A DNA stretch of 64,000 nucleotides, taken from positions 1-64,000 of the forward strand of contig CAZFEK010000011.1 in assembly GCA_964517465.1 (NCBI GenBank), in the 5' to 3' direction. Of this stretch, positions 1 to 6,347 are shown in pieces; within the stretch, counting starts at the first letter, position 1; each line of letters starts with the position of its first letter. The DNA is from JACPUX01 sp964517465 (GTDB lineage Bacteria > Pseudomonadota > Gammaproteobacteria > Burkholderiales > Casimicrobiaceae). The notes under the pieces are model-generated. The model was not told the origin of the DNA. It was given only the letters and a program-made list of their open reading frames with translations, and did no database searches. Both the position numbers and the translations under genes were made by a program.

Positions 1-54
1 CACTGGCTCGAATATGCCGATCATCAAGTGGCTCGTATATGCCGGTCGCTGACA
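1..54. mobile_element. Terminal end of a probable IS21-family insertion sequence
   Basis: Two imperfect direct copies of a 20-bp unit (TGGCTCG[A/T]ATATGCCG) lie at 4-23 and 29-48, and the + strand ends in CA at 53-54, so the element would begin TGTCAGCGACC on the minus strand. Multiple terminal repeats and TG/CA ends are typical of IS21-family elements. The zeta toxin homology stops exactly here. The transposase genes would lie outside the window. The family assignment is inferred from end structure alone. Confidence 0.5.
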
Positions 55-270
55 CGTTGCAAGGTCCGCATCGAGGCGCCGCATACCCTCCGTCCACGCT
101 TGCGCATTGGCGCTCACCTGGTCGCAGCCGGTCGCGGCGGTCAATTCTCGGGCAAAGCTGTCGGGGTTGAACCAGGTCAATCCGGCGCGTTCGAGCAGAT
201 AACCGCCGACGGAACTCTTGCCGGCGCCATTGACGCCAGCAAGGACGTAGAGGACGGGACGCGCCTTCAA
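55..270 (-). pseudogene. Zeta-type toxin kinase, 5' fragment cut by an insertion sequence
   Basis: The minus-strand frame starts at a TTG (270-268) overlapping the antitoxin stop codon in ATTGA. It encodes about 72 residues with a Walker A motif GVNGAGKSS near residue 12, then FNPDSFAR and NAQAWTEGMRRLDA, the typical N-terminal part of zeta/PezT-like P-loop kinases. In that family such enzymes phosphorylate UDP-activated sugars or other small substrates and are restrained by an antitoxin. Homology ends at about position 54, where insertion-sequence end repeats begin, so the substrate-binding and C-terminal parts are missing. It is almost surely inactive. Tight coupling to the antitoxin gene supports a former toxin-antitoxin operon. 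Confidence 0.7.
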
Positions 271-632
271 TGGCGGGCACCGGCCTTCACTTTGCCTTTC
301 AAGCGGGCACCGGAACGCATGACCTCACGCAGCCGGTCTCCGGCATCCGGCGACTGCAATGCGGCCAAGCGCCGATCGAAGCGCTGGCGCAAAGCGGCCA
401 ACGCGCCTTCCGTCTGCACCGCCGTCTGTTGCGCTGCCCGCATGAGTTGGGCGTACTCGTCGGTCGACAGGATCACGGCCTCGGGTTCATCGTGATTGGT
501 GACCACCAGTTTGCCCGTGCTGCGTATTGCCTTCATCAAGCCTCGCCAACCGAGTTTCTTGACATCGGACGCGGGGGCGCGGGGTAGCTGCGCCAGCCAG
601 TCAAACACTTGGGTATTGGATGCCACGGCCAT
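267..632 (-). CDS. Phd/YefM-like antitoxin of a zeta toxin pair
   Basis: The gene encodes 121 residues. The region of about residues 25-65 (VKKLGWRGLMKAIRSTGK followed by VVTNHDEPEAVILSTDEYAQL) has the Phd/YefM antitoxin pattern, in which the N-terminal fold binds operator DNA and the C-terminal tail masks the toxin. The tail is basic and helical. The ATG at 632 is preceded by a good Shine-Dalgarno (AGGAGATCCC). The stop overlaps the TTG start of the zeta fragment downstream, so the two were translationally coupled. A palindrome overlapping the promoter suggests autoregulation. With its toxin truncated, this is probably a relic antitoxin. Assignment to the family is good; the exact partner is inferred from context. 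Confidence 0.7.
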   Translation of the reverse strand: MAVASNTQVFDWLAQLPRAPASDVKKLGWRGLMKAIRSTGKLVVTNHDEPEAVILSTDEYAQLMRAAQQTAVQTEGALAALRQRFDRRLAALQSPDAGDRLREVMRSGARLKGKVKAGARH

Positions 633-664
633 GGGATCTCCTAAAGCGTCATTCAGGTAGGTCC

Positions 665-692
665 ATTATAGACGAGTTGGCCTTTTTGGCCA
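665..692 (-). promoter_or_regulatory. Promoter and palindromic operator of the antitoxin gene
   Basis: On the minus strand a perfect -10 hexamer TATAAT lies at 670-665. The upstream spacer and the weak -35 position contain a perfect inverted repeat, TGGCC-AAAAA-GGCCA (692-678). A palindrome over the promoter is the usual layout for autorepression by Phd-type antitoxins. The distance from the -10 to the antitoxin ATG at 632 is about 33 bp. Confidence 0.55.
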
Positions 693-1004
693 TTTTTGTC
701 TTTTTGGGTAATTATGGCTAACGCGGCTTGCTGCGGAGTTCGCAAAGGATGCGGGTGAATGTTCCTGTGTCGTCCGGTTTGAACAAGCACATAAGTGGAA
801 TCCTTATGCTCGCAACAGCGTGCGCGGAATTGACGGGCGTCCTCAAGGAACTGGGTTTGCCGCTCCTGCCGTGAGGAGTACCTGCTGGGGCATGCCTCTC
901 ACCTTTTGCATTTTGTGTACTGCCCCCATCCGCGTTGCAAATGCGCAACACCCGGTCGCATGACTTGAAGAATTTTCTTTGCGTTTCTTTCGACCAGGAG
1001 TACG

Positions 1005-1181
1005 ATGCGCCCCTTGCTTTTGGAAAACCTCATGAATCTCCTGCAACGTTTTGGGTTTGATGGTTCTCTGCGCGGCGCCGCTTTGGGCGCGGCTGCGTTT
1101 GCCTCACCCGTGCACGGAGTTCAAGCCGAGCGCCGCGCCTTTTGCGGCAAGTGCTCGTCGCGGGAGTGGTTCCAGAAGTAG
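1005..1181 (+). CDS. Possible small ORF, 58 residues, unknown
   Basis: An ATG at 1005 follows ACCAGGAGTACG, a recognisable Shine-Dalgarno. The product would be 58 residues beginning MRPLLLENLMNLLQRFGFDG and containing CGKC near the end. I recognise no family. The surrounding 1.5 kb has no convincing coding signal, so this may be chance; the ribosome site is the only support. Confidence 0.2.
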   Translation: MRPLLLENLMNLLQRFGFDGSLRGAALGAAAFASPVHGVQAERRAFCGKCSSREWFQK

Positions 1182-1184
1182 TCC

Positions 1185-1545
1185 CCTGAACGGTCTTGGG
1201 CCGCCAGGGTGGGCGGCGGAATGTGCAAGACCGGATCGCGCTGTTTCTTTCCTCTTGTTTCCTGCCGCTGGTTCCGCGCTGTTTTTGGGCTGCGGGTTTG
1301 GCTATCGTTTTCTGACCGAGGAGTGTCGTTTGAGTTTTGCGTTTTGCCATTCGTTTACGGCGGAAAAGCCGCTGCCGCGACTGCCATGGGGCAGGCTTGC
1401 GCGCGTGGCCGCATGGCGGTGGCAGAAGCCCTCTTGCAGGAAGCTTCCGGGTGAACCGAAAGCGGGAGCGAACACTTCGTAGTTCGCTTGCCGCATCGGT
1501 TGCAAAGGCCCGGTCTTCCGTGAGGAAACCGGGCTTCTTGTTTTT
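1185..1545 (+). ncRNA. Possible structured transcript ending in a terminator
   Basis: No convincing reading frame covers this stretch. Near its end there is a stem GCGAAC-loop-GTTCGC (about 1468-1487), then a strong hairpin GCCCGGT...ACCGGGC (1508-1534) followed by TTCTTGTTTTT. Two consecutive stems ending in a terminator are what a small regulatory RNA would look like, but the 5' end is unknown and no known RNA family was recognised. Confidence 0.25.
1508..1545 (+). terminator. Rho-independent terminator
   Basis: A 7-bp GC-rich stem (GCCCGGT 1508-1514 with ACCGGGC 1528-1534) is followed by the T-rich tract TTCTTGTTTTT. There is no recognised gene directly upstream on the + strand, so it may end a non-coding transcript. 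Confidence 0.6.
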
Positions 1546-1739
1546 GGGAACGGCTTCTTCGCCGCGCCTTTTCGCGCGCCGGCGTTGAGGCCCGCAGTAC
1601 GGCAATTGCGGTGTCGTGCGCGACGCCGTTTACCGGGTTTGCGGGATTGCCGCCGCGCGTGAAGCGCGGTCACTAGTCGCTTGGCGGCCTTCTGGCTCCA
1701 ACGACGAAAACTAAGGCTGCGTCCTTGCGGGCGCAGCGC

Positions 1740-1788
1740 CGAAAGCGCGCGGCCACTTGCCGGATCGGCCTGGGCCGCGCGCGCTTTC
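1740..1788. repeat. Long GC-rich inverted repeat
   Basis: CGAAAGCGCGCGGCC near 1740-1754 pairs with GGCCGCGCGCGCTTTCG near 1772-1788, giving a stem of about 15 bp around a 17-nt loop. No T-run follows on either strand, so it is not a classical terminator. It lies in non-coding DNA upstream of the tRNA-like genes. Confidence 0.45.
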
Positions 1789-1832
1789 GGGTGGGGTGTG
1801 TGGGTTGATCTGGATGGGGCGATGTCGAGTTT

Positions 1833-1959
1833 TTCGCGCCTTCCGGCGCTCCTACAGAAACCCCTGAGACAAGCGGATTGGTGAGGCGGGCGGTAGGAGC
1901 GGCGAAAGACGCTAGCCTTGCGTATGAACGCCTTGCTTCGCGCCTTCCGGCGCTCCTAC
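1833..1959. repeat. REP/REPIN-like repeats
   Basis: An identical 23-bp sequence ending in CGGCGCTCCTAC occurs at 1833-1855 and 1937-1959. An inverted GTAGGAGCGGCGAAAG copy begins at 1893, so 1893-1959 forms a head-to-head pair whose outer 8 bp (GTAGGAGC and GCTCCTAC) are complementary. This matches the architecture of REP doublets (REPINs) scattered in proteobacterial intergenic DNA and mobilised by RAYT transposases. No RAYT gene is in the window. Confidence 0.6.
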
Positions 1960-1981
1960 GTTGGGCAGGACGTTGTTTGGT

Positions 1982-2025
1982 GTCGCGGCCATTTGGCGGC
2001 GACTTAAGGATTCGTCAGGGTCCTT
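1982..2025 (+). promoter_or_regulatory. Possible activator-binding inverted repeats upstream of a sigma-54 promoter
   Basis: Two inverted repeats, GTCGC-n12-GCGAC (1982-2003) and AAGGA-n10-TCCTT (2006-2025), lie about 50-95 bp upstream of the candidate -24 element at 2077. That is the usual distance for bacterial enhancer-binding proteins. RtcR is the known activator of rtcBA operons in enterobacteria, but no such gene is in this window, so the assignment is inference. Confidence 0.3.
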
Positions 2026-2076
2026 GTTGTCAGCGGGTGAGGTTCGTGAATCCTCTCCGGTGCGCTGCGCCTTCGT

Positions 2077-2092
2077 TGGCGCGGCGTATGCC
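2077..2092 (+). promoter_or_regulatory. Candidate sigma-54 (-24/-12) promoter for the tRNA-slipin transcript
   Basis: TGGCGCGGCGTATGCC fits the sigma-54 consensus TGGCAC-N5-TTGCW. The invariant GG at 2078-2079 and GC at 2090-2091 are spaced by exactly 10 nt. Predicted initiation near 2103 would place the start 15 nt before the first tRNA-like gene. Sigma-54 control by RtcR is established for rtcBA operons, which makes the placement meaningful. Confidence 0.45.
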
Positions 2093-2117
2093 GCGGCAAG
2101 GAGATTGGCGGATGTTG

Positions 2118-2186
2118 GCTGAATTGGCTCAAGGGTAGAGCACGGGTGTCAGCCCGAGGTTGCGGGTTCAAGTCCCGTATTCAGCG
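2118..2186 (+). tRNA. tRNA-like gene with shortened anticodon arm
   Basis: The acceptor stem is perfect (GCTGAAT 2118-2124 with ATTCAGC 2179-2185). The D arm (GCTC/GAGC), a 5-nt variable region and the T arm (GCGGG-TTCAAGT-CCCGT) are canonical. The anticodon arm is only 14 nt (CGGG-TGTCAG-CCCG, 2143-2156) instead of the normal 17, with a 4-bp stem and 6-nt loop. GTC (Asp) is present but cannot sit in a normal 7-nt loop. No CCA is encoded. It is probably not a working translational tRNA; a decoy, sensor or decayed gene is possible. It sits just after a sigma-54-like promoter and before a slipin gene. Confidence 0.6.
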
Positions 2187-2192
2187 CTGTTG

Positions 2193-2265
2193 TTCCATAG
2201 CTCAGTTCGGTAGAGCAGTCGACTTGTAATCGACCTGGCGAGGGTTCGAATCCCTCTGGAAACCA
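2193..2265 (+). tRNA. tRNA-Thr(TGT)-like gene with shortened acceptor stem
   Basis: The D arm (GCTC/GAGC), the anticodon arm GTCGA-CTTGTAA-TCGAC with anticodon TGT at 2225-2227, and the T arm GAGGG-TTCGAAT-CCCTC are canonical. A discriminator A and an encoded CCA (2263-2265) are present. The acceptor stem has only 5 clear pairs (TTCCA 2193-2197 with TGGAA 2257-2261) where 7 are expected; the two preceding bases do not pair. It lies 7 nt after the other odd tRNA. It may be a damaged or specialised tRNA, or reflect base-calling errors. Confidence 0.6.
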
Positions 2266-2280
2266 AGCCTTGGAAAGGCT
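2266..2280 (+). other. Hairpin directly after the tRNA CCA end
   Basis: AGCCTT-gga-AAGGCT forms a 6-bp stem starting one base after CCA. There is no T-run, so it is more likely a processing or stability element than a terminator, consistent with read-through into the slipin gene. The 256 nt from here to the slipin start hold no recognised gene. Confidence 0.4.
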
Positions 2281-2536
2281 CACTAGGCAGTACCCGGGCC
2301 GGCTTCGGCGTCAAGCGCAGTTTGGTTTGACGCACCGCGCGCCTGACTTGCGCGCCGCCGGCGCGTGAGCGCGAGGTCGCTTCAGCCTCGCGTCGCCGTT
2401 CGCGAACCCGCCTTGCCGTTTGAGGGTGGGCCGCGAAGGCGGCGCGCGGCGCGGCGGCTTTCCCGCTCACGCCAAGCGGAAGCCCGTCTTGCGGGCGGGA
2501 AGCCCGGCCCATTTTTGTGTCGTGAAGGAGAAGAAG

Positions 2537-3676
2537 ATGTTGCGTAAGTTTTGGGTGAAGAAAGACGAGCGCGCCTTGCTGCTTCGCAAGGGCGATTTTG
2601 TGAGCGTGTTGACGCCGGGCGAATACTGGAAATTCGACCCGCTGCGCCGCTTGTCGTTGGAGAGCTTTTCGCTCGCCAAGCCGCAGTTCGAACACCGCCT
2701 GGTGGATTACCTGGTGAGCGCGGAGCCGGCGATCGTGGCCAAGGAGTTTCATGTGGTCGACCTCAAGGCCACCGAGGTGGGCCTGCGTTATGAAAACGGC
2801 GTGCTCGCCGAGGTGCTGGCGCCGAACACCCGTCGCTTGTACTGGAAGGGTTACCTCGCGCAGCGCTTCGAGACGATCGACATCAGCGCCGACTTTAGCG
2901 TGGCCGCCGCTTTGGTGCCGAAGTTGGTGGCGGGCTCGGGACGTGCCGCGGTGAAGCTTGCCGGTGCCGAAGGTCTGTACACCGTGGCCGTGCCGCAATA
3001 CCAGGTGGCGGTGCTTTACGTCGACGGCAAGATCGATCGCGTGCTGGAGGCCGGCATGCACTACTTCTGGAAGTTCGGGCGTGACCTGCGTGCCGAGCTG
3101 GTGGACTTGCGTTTGCAAGTGCTGGAAGTTGCCGGCCAGGAAATTCTCACCAAGGACAAGGTGAGCCTGCGCGTCAACCTCACCGCGGGTTACCGCGTGA
3201 GCGACGTGCTGGTGGCCTTTGCCAAGCAGGCGCGTCCGCTGGATTACCTCTACAAGGAACTCCAGTTCGGCTTGCGCGCGGCGGTGGGCACCAAGAGCCT
3301 CGACGAGCTGCTCGAAAACAAGAGCACGCTCGACGAAGCGGTGCGCGAGCACATCCAGCGCCGTACGGCCGGATTGGGCTTGGAGGTGGAAAGCGTGGGC
3401 GTGAAAGACATCATCTTGCCGGGCGAAATGAAAACGCTTTTGGCCAAGGTGGTGGAAGCAGAAAAAGCCGCGCAAGCGAACTTGATCCGCCGCCGTGAAG
3501 AAACCGCGGCAACGCGCTCGCTGCTCAACACCGCCAAGGTGATGGAAGACAACCCGGTGGCCTTGCGTTTGAAGGAGCTGGAAACGCTGGAAAAGATCAC
3601 CGAAAAGATCGACAAAATTTCGGTCTTCGGTGGCTTGGAAAGTGTGTTGAAAGACCTGGTGAAAATCCAGGTGTAA
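2537..3676 (+). CDS. Slipin (SPFH/band-7 family protein) of an RNA-repair-type cluster
   Basis: The gene encodes 379 residues. The ATG at 2537 follows a strong Shine-Dalgarno (GAAGGAGAAGAAG). Residues of about 140-310 have the SPFH/stomatin pattern, including EILTKDKVSLRVNLTAGYRV and later a Glu/Lys/Ala-rich helical stretch (AEKAAQANLIRRREETAATR) typical of the coiled-coil tail. The first 130 residues form a less conserved extension without an obvious hydrophobic anchor. Slipins oligomerise on membranes as scaffolds. In many bacteria a slipin of this type is encoded next to an AAA ATPase and the RNA ligase RtcB, as here. Its role in RNA repair is not established and is inferred from neighbourhood. 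Confidence 0.8.
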   Translation: MLRKFWVKKDERALLLRKGDFVSVLTPGEYWKFDPLRRLSLESFSLAKPQFEHRLVDYLVSAEPAIVAKEFHVVDLKATEVGLRYENGVLAEVLAPNTRRLYWKGYLAQRFETIDISADFSVAAALVPKLVAGSGRAAVKLAGAEGLYTVAVPQYQVAVLYVDGKIDRVLEAGMHYFWKFGRDLRAELVDLRLQVLEVAGQEILTKDKVSLRVNLTAGYRVSDVLVAFAKQARPLDYLYKELQFGLRAAVGTKSLDELLENKSTLDEAVREHIQRRTAGLGLEVESVGVKDIILPGEMKTLLAKVVEAEKAAQANLIRRREETAATRSLLNTAKVMEDNPVALRLKELETLEKITEKIDKISVFGGLESVLKDLVKIQV

Positions 3677-3736
3677 TCGCGACCGCCGGGGGGCCTAGGC
3701 TCTCCGGTGGTCGCCTCATCGACACTCGAAGACATC

Positions 3737-4855
3737 ATGAACACCAACGAACCTCAAAGCACTTTCGCAGCCGGCGGTACCCCCGCCCGGGTGCTGCAAA
3801 GACAAGCGCGACAGATTTCGCAGTTTTTGTTCGAGAGCCGCATCCTCGAAGCGGTGGAGCAGAGGCGCCCAAGCTACCCCATTCTGCGCAACTTGCGCAT
3901 CGCGGCGCGGGTGGAGCAACAAGCGCTTTTCGACGACCTCGCTTTGAACCTGGGTTGGCAAGCGCATCGCATTCATGGCGAGCTGATGCTGCTCGAAAGC
4001 CATGGACTCTTCGTTTCGGTTTACGGCACGCGCAAGGGCGAGTATTGCTCGGCCTTGTTTCACCTCTGGGCCGATAGCATCGAAAGGGCGGAAAACGCCC
4101 TTGCCGCCATCGAGGCGCGAATCGGCGCGGCCCGGATCACCGAGCCGATGTTCTCGGTGGATTGGCATTTCATGAGTTCCAGCGGCGACCTCGAAAGCGC
4201 TTCCATCGAAGAAATCGCCGACGAGCCACTGATCGATGCCGCCTATCCGGCCCTCGAAGAAGGTGTGGTGCCATTCATCGCGCGTTATCTTGCCGCGCCG
4301 GAAACCGTGCTGGTGCTGCAAGGCCCGCCGGGCACCGGGAAGACGCGCCTCATTCGCGCCGTGCTGAGCGAGATTTCGCGCCGCGCCGGCGGCGAGGCCG
4401 AAGTGCTCTACACCGGCGACAAGAAGGCCCTGGAAAACGAGGCGATTTTCGTGAAGTTCATCACCGGCACGCACGACGCCTTCGTGGTGGAAGATGCCGA
4501 TCACTTGCTGACGCCGCGCGCCGAAGGCAACCAGCACCTGCACCGGTTCCTGGCCATCGCCGATGGCGTGGTGCGGGCGCAGTCGCGCAAGATCGTCTTC
4601 TCGACCAACTTGCCCAACCTCGGTGATCTGGACGACGCCCTCATCCGCCCGGGACGCTGCTTCGCGCGGGTGCATGTGCGCGAACTGACGCTCGCAGAAG
4701 CCCACCGCGTGATCGCCGCCATCGCGCAGGGCAATGCCGAGCGCCAAAGCGCGTTGACGGAAGCGGTCCAAGCGCTTGAACAGCGCAGCGTTTCACTGGC
4801 AACGATTTACAAGTTGCTGCGCGAGGGGGAAAGAAGCGTGACCTGCTTGGGCTAA
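3737..4855 (+). CDS. AAA ATPase partner of the slipin/RtcB cluster
   Basis: The gene encodes 372 residues. The AAA core shows Walker A GPPGTGKT (residues about 197-204), a Walker B-like segment AFVVEDADHLL (about 248-258), a sensor-1 STN near 290 and the RPGRC arginine region near 305. Residues 1-160 form a separate N-terminal domain rich in helices that could be a recognition module. The start at 3737 (MNTNEP) was chosen because residues from earlier starts look random; its Shine-Dalgarno is weak. It begins 60 nt after the slipin gene in the same direction, suggesting one operon. The target is unknown; a helper or remodelling role in RNA repair is inferred. Confidence 0.75.
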   Translation: MNTNEPQSTFAAGGTPARVLQRQARQISQFLFESRILEAVEQRRPSYPILRNLRIAARVEQQALFDDLALNLGWQAHRIHGELMLLESHGLFVSVYGTRKGEYCSALFHLWADSIERAENALAAIEARIGAARITEPMFSVDWHFMSSSGDLESASIEEIADEPLIDAAYPALEEGVVPFIARYLAAPETVLVLQGPPGTGKTRLIRAVLSEISRRAGGEAEVLYTGDKKALENEAIFVKFITGTHDAFVVEDADHLLTPRAEGNQHLHRFLAIADGVVRAQSRKIVFSTNLPNLGDLDDALIRPGRCFARVHVRELTLAEAHRVIAAIAQGNAERQSALTEAVQALEQRSVSLATIYKLLREGERSVTCLG

Positions 4856-4856
4856 G

Positions 4857-4936
4857 CGGGTGACTGTGTACGAAAGAATTCGAACGATGGCTTCGAGGAT
4901 ATGTGTCAGATAGTCCGCCAGCCTGTGCGTTTCTTC
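4857..4936 (-). pseudogene. HEPN-domain toxin remnant
   Basis: Directly after the MNT gene on the minus strand, a shifted frame reads HRLADYLTHILEAI then RILSYT, the start of DUF86-type HEPN toxins. The match ends as the sequence runs into the 3' end of the AAA gene on the opposite strand. The catalytic RX4-6H motif would lie in the missing part. This is a truncated HEPN RNase of an MNT/HEPN pair. Confidence 0.55.
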
Positions 4937-5181
4937 ATTCCTACCGGAATAGCCTCGGCAAGAACAGCGGCGCGAAATTTCTCCGGCAGCGCCCCCTTAG
5001 TCAGCACGTCAACCGGCACGCCGAGCAGTTGCAGCAGTTCATGGCGAATGGCGGCGATATCGAAGAGCGTTGTTTCCGGCCTTGGATCGATCAGCAGGTC
5101 CAGATCGCTGTTTTCGTCGTCGTCGCCGCGAATGACGGAACCGAAAACGCGAGCGTTTCGCGCACGATGTACTTCCACCAT
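4906..5181 (-). CDS. MNT-type nucleotidyltransferase antitoxin, with the usual start codon apparently lost
   Basis: The frame contains GSx10DxD (FGSVIRGDDDENSDLDLLID), the minimal nucleotidyltransferase motif of MntA antitoxins that AMPylate and silence HEPN RNase toxins. Conserved family sequence continues upstream of the ATG at 5181 (PSLALASHRESIRR), but where homologues begin Met-Lys-Pro this frame reads ACG-AGA-CCA (ACG at 5229-5227), so ATG seems mutated to ACG. Translation could begin weakly at ACG or internally at 5181, which would remove about 16 residues. The HEPN partner downstream is truncated. The pair is probably a decaying toxin-antitoxin unit inverted relative to its neighbours. 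Confidence 0.65.
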   Translation of the reverse strand: MVEVHRARNARVFGSVIRGDDDENSDLDLLIDPRPETTLFDIAAIRHELLQLLGVPVDVLTKGALPEKFRAAVLAEAIPVGMKKRTGWRTI

Positions 5182-5280
5182 CCGGCGAATCGATTCGCGA
5201 TGCGACGCGAGCGCGAGAGATGGTCTCGTGGCTATTGCGCAGTCGGTAGCAAAAGTGCACCGAAGCCAGGCGCTAGAAAC

Positions 5281-5673
5281 TCATCGGGTGCGAGATATGC
5301 GGCTGAGAATCGGCTCATTGGCCCAGTCGTCAGGCGAAGCAATCAGGATTTTCAAATAGTCCAGCGAATTGACCTCTGTGCGCTTACTTTGGGTTACCTC
5401 CAGAATGGCTCTTTGGATCGTGTACTGGAAGGACTTGGTCGGCTGCGTTTCCGGGAACTCATGTGGCGCGCTGGGATCCAGCGTATCGAGCTGCGCGACC
5501 AACTCAGCACGAAGAAGCTGAACGTCGATGTCGCGAACCTGCAAATATTCCGCTGCCGGAGCTTGATCAAGCAAGGCCAAGAGCACATGTTCAACGCCGA
5601 CAAGGTTATGGCCAGCCTCGCGAGCGGCCACAAAAGCTCGGTGAAGTGCCTCTTCAAAGTCCCTGGCGATCAC
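5281..5673 (-). CDS. Stand-alone ClpA-type N-domain protein
   Basis: The gene encodes 130 residues that align by eye with the N-domain of ClpA: the opening MIARDFEEALHRAF, AAREAGHNLVGVEHVLLALLD near residues 17-35, and TQPTKSFQYTIQRAILEV near 77-94. In ClpA this domain binds substrates and the adaptor ClpS. The ATPase modules are absent and the gene ends after the domain. It starts at GTG (5673) with CGGAG upstream. It may act as a decoy, adaptor or inhibitor of the Clp machinery, or may be a regulator in a stress island. It lies between the MNT gene and a small RHH-like gene, on the same strand. Confidence 0.7.
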   Translation of the reverse strand: MIARDFEEALHRAFVAAREAGHNLVGVEHVLLALLDQAPAAEYLQVRDIDVQLLRAELVAQLDTLDPSAPHEFPETQPTKSFQYTIQRAILEVTQSKRTEVNSLDYLKILIASPDDWANEPILSRISRTR

Positions 5674-5748
5674 TTGAAACTCCGAACCGCATGGTTGAAC
5701 TCGGGCGGTGAGGCATGGACGCCCCAGGTCGCAGTCGCGCCACGCAGG

Positions 5749-5979
5749 TCAGGTGCCCCCACCACATTCATACACCCCCTGGCTTGCGCGCTCCAGCTCC
5801 TGGGCGTAGCTGTAGTGCTTCTTCGCCGATTCGAGCGCGATTGCGCCGCGACTGGCGTGGCCTTCCTGGTACAGAAGCTCCCGGATCACGGCGTTGATGT
5901 CGTTGATCGGGGGCACCATGAGGGCTTGCAGACGATCGAAAGTTTCGCGATCGATGGAGACTTGCACGGGCTCGGACAT
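5749..5979 (-). CDS. Small RHH-like protein (antitoxin-like), 76 residues
   Basis: The gene begins at ATG 5979 after an excellent Shine-Dalgarno (GGAGGAGATCGCC). The N-terminal half, VQVSIDRETFDRLQAL then NDINAVIRELL, has the strand-helix-helix periodicity of ribbon-helix-helix DNA-binding proteins. The C-terminal half is helical and charged (SAKKHYSYAQELERA). It is the first gene of a minus-strand set with the ClpA-N protein 75 nt downstream. It may regulate that set, but no specific family was identified. Confidence 0.5.
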   Translation of the reverse strand: MSEPVQVSIDRETFDRLQALMVPPINDINAVIRELLYQEGHASRGAIALESAKKHYSYAQELERASQGVYECGGGT

Positions 5980-6347
5980 GGCGATCTCCTCCAGAGTCAA
6001 GGCGCGACGCAGAGCGATACTCGGCGCTCCCGCCCACCCATGGCGGCGGGACTGACTCCACACCTCCTCGCGAGGCGCCTTGCCGCCGCTCTGGCAATGA
6101 AGCTACTCGGCTCGCCCGTCGAAGTCAATGCCCTGTCGCGGCTTGCCGACGCGACTGGCCCGCTCCCTGGAGGACGCTTCCTCGGCAACATTATTTGTCG
6201 TCTTCGCGCCATCGCCCCAGGCGCCAAACTCCTCGGGTTTGCGTTTGCCCGGCGGGCGGTTACCATTTGCCCTGAAACCGCGTTCGCCGATCTCTCGAAA
6301 CCAGGACGCCTTCGATGGTCTGGCGGACCAAACTGAGTTAAAGAATT
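5980..6347. other. Gene-free region between the RHH-like gene and rtcB
   Basis: These 368 nt separate divergent genes and must hold both promoters. I found no sigma-54 site with correct GG-N10-GC spacing here; the best near-match (ending ATTTGCC near 6270) has the wrong spacing. No RNA gene was recognised. Confidence 0.4.

Noticed and set aside
718..951. 77-codon minus-strand frame in the non-coding region
   Set aside because: No ribosome site, no conserved pattern, and it lies among other equally long random frames.
2095..2130. Alternative sigma-54 site overlapping TTGGCGGATGTTGGC
   Set aside because: The GG and GC elements are 9 nt apart instead of 10, and it would lie inside the tRNA gene.
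6255..6275. Sigma-54 site upstream of rtcB (GG...TTTGCCC)
   Set aside because: Spacing between GG and GC is wrong by one nucleotide.
4903..6336. Long + strand open frame of 477 codons
   Set aside because: It runs antisense to the MNT, ClpA-N and RHH-like genes, has no ribosome site and no family resemblance. It is a GC-rich shadow frame.
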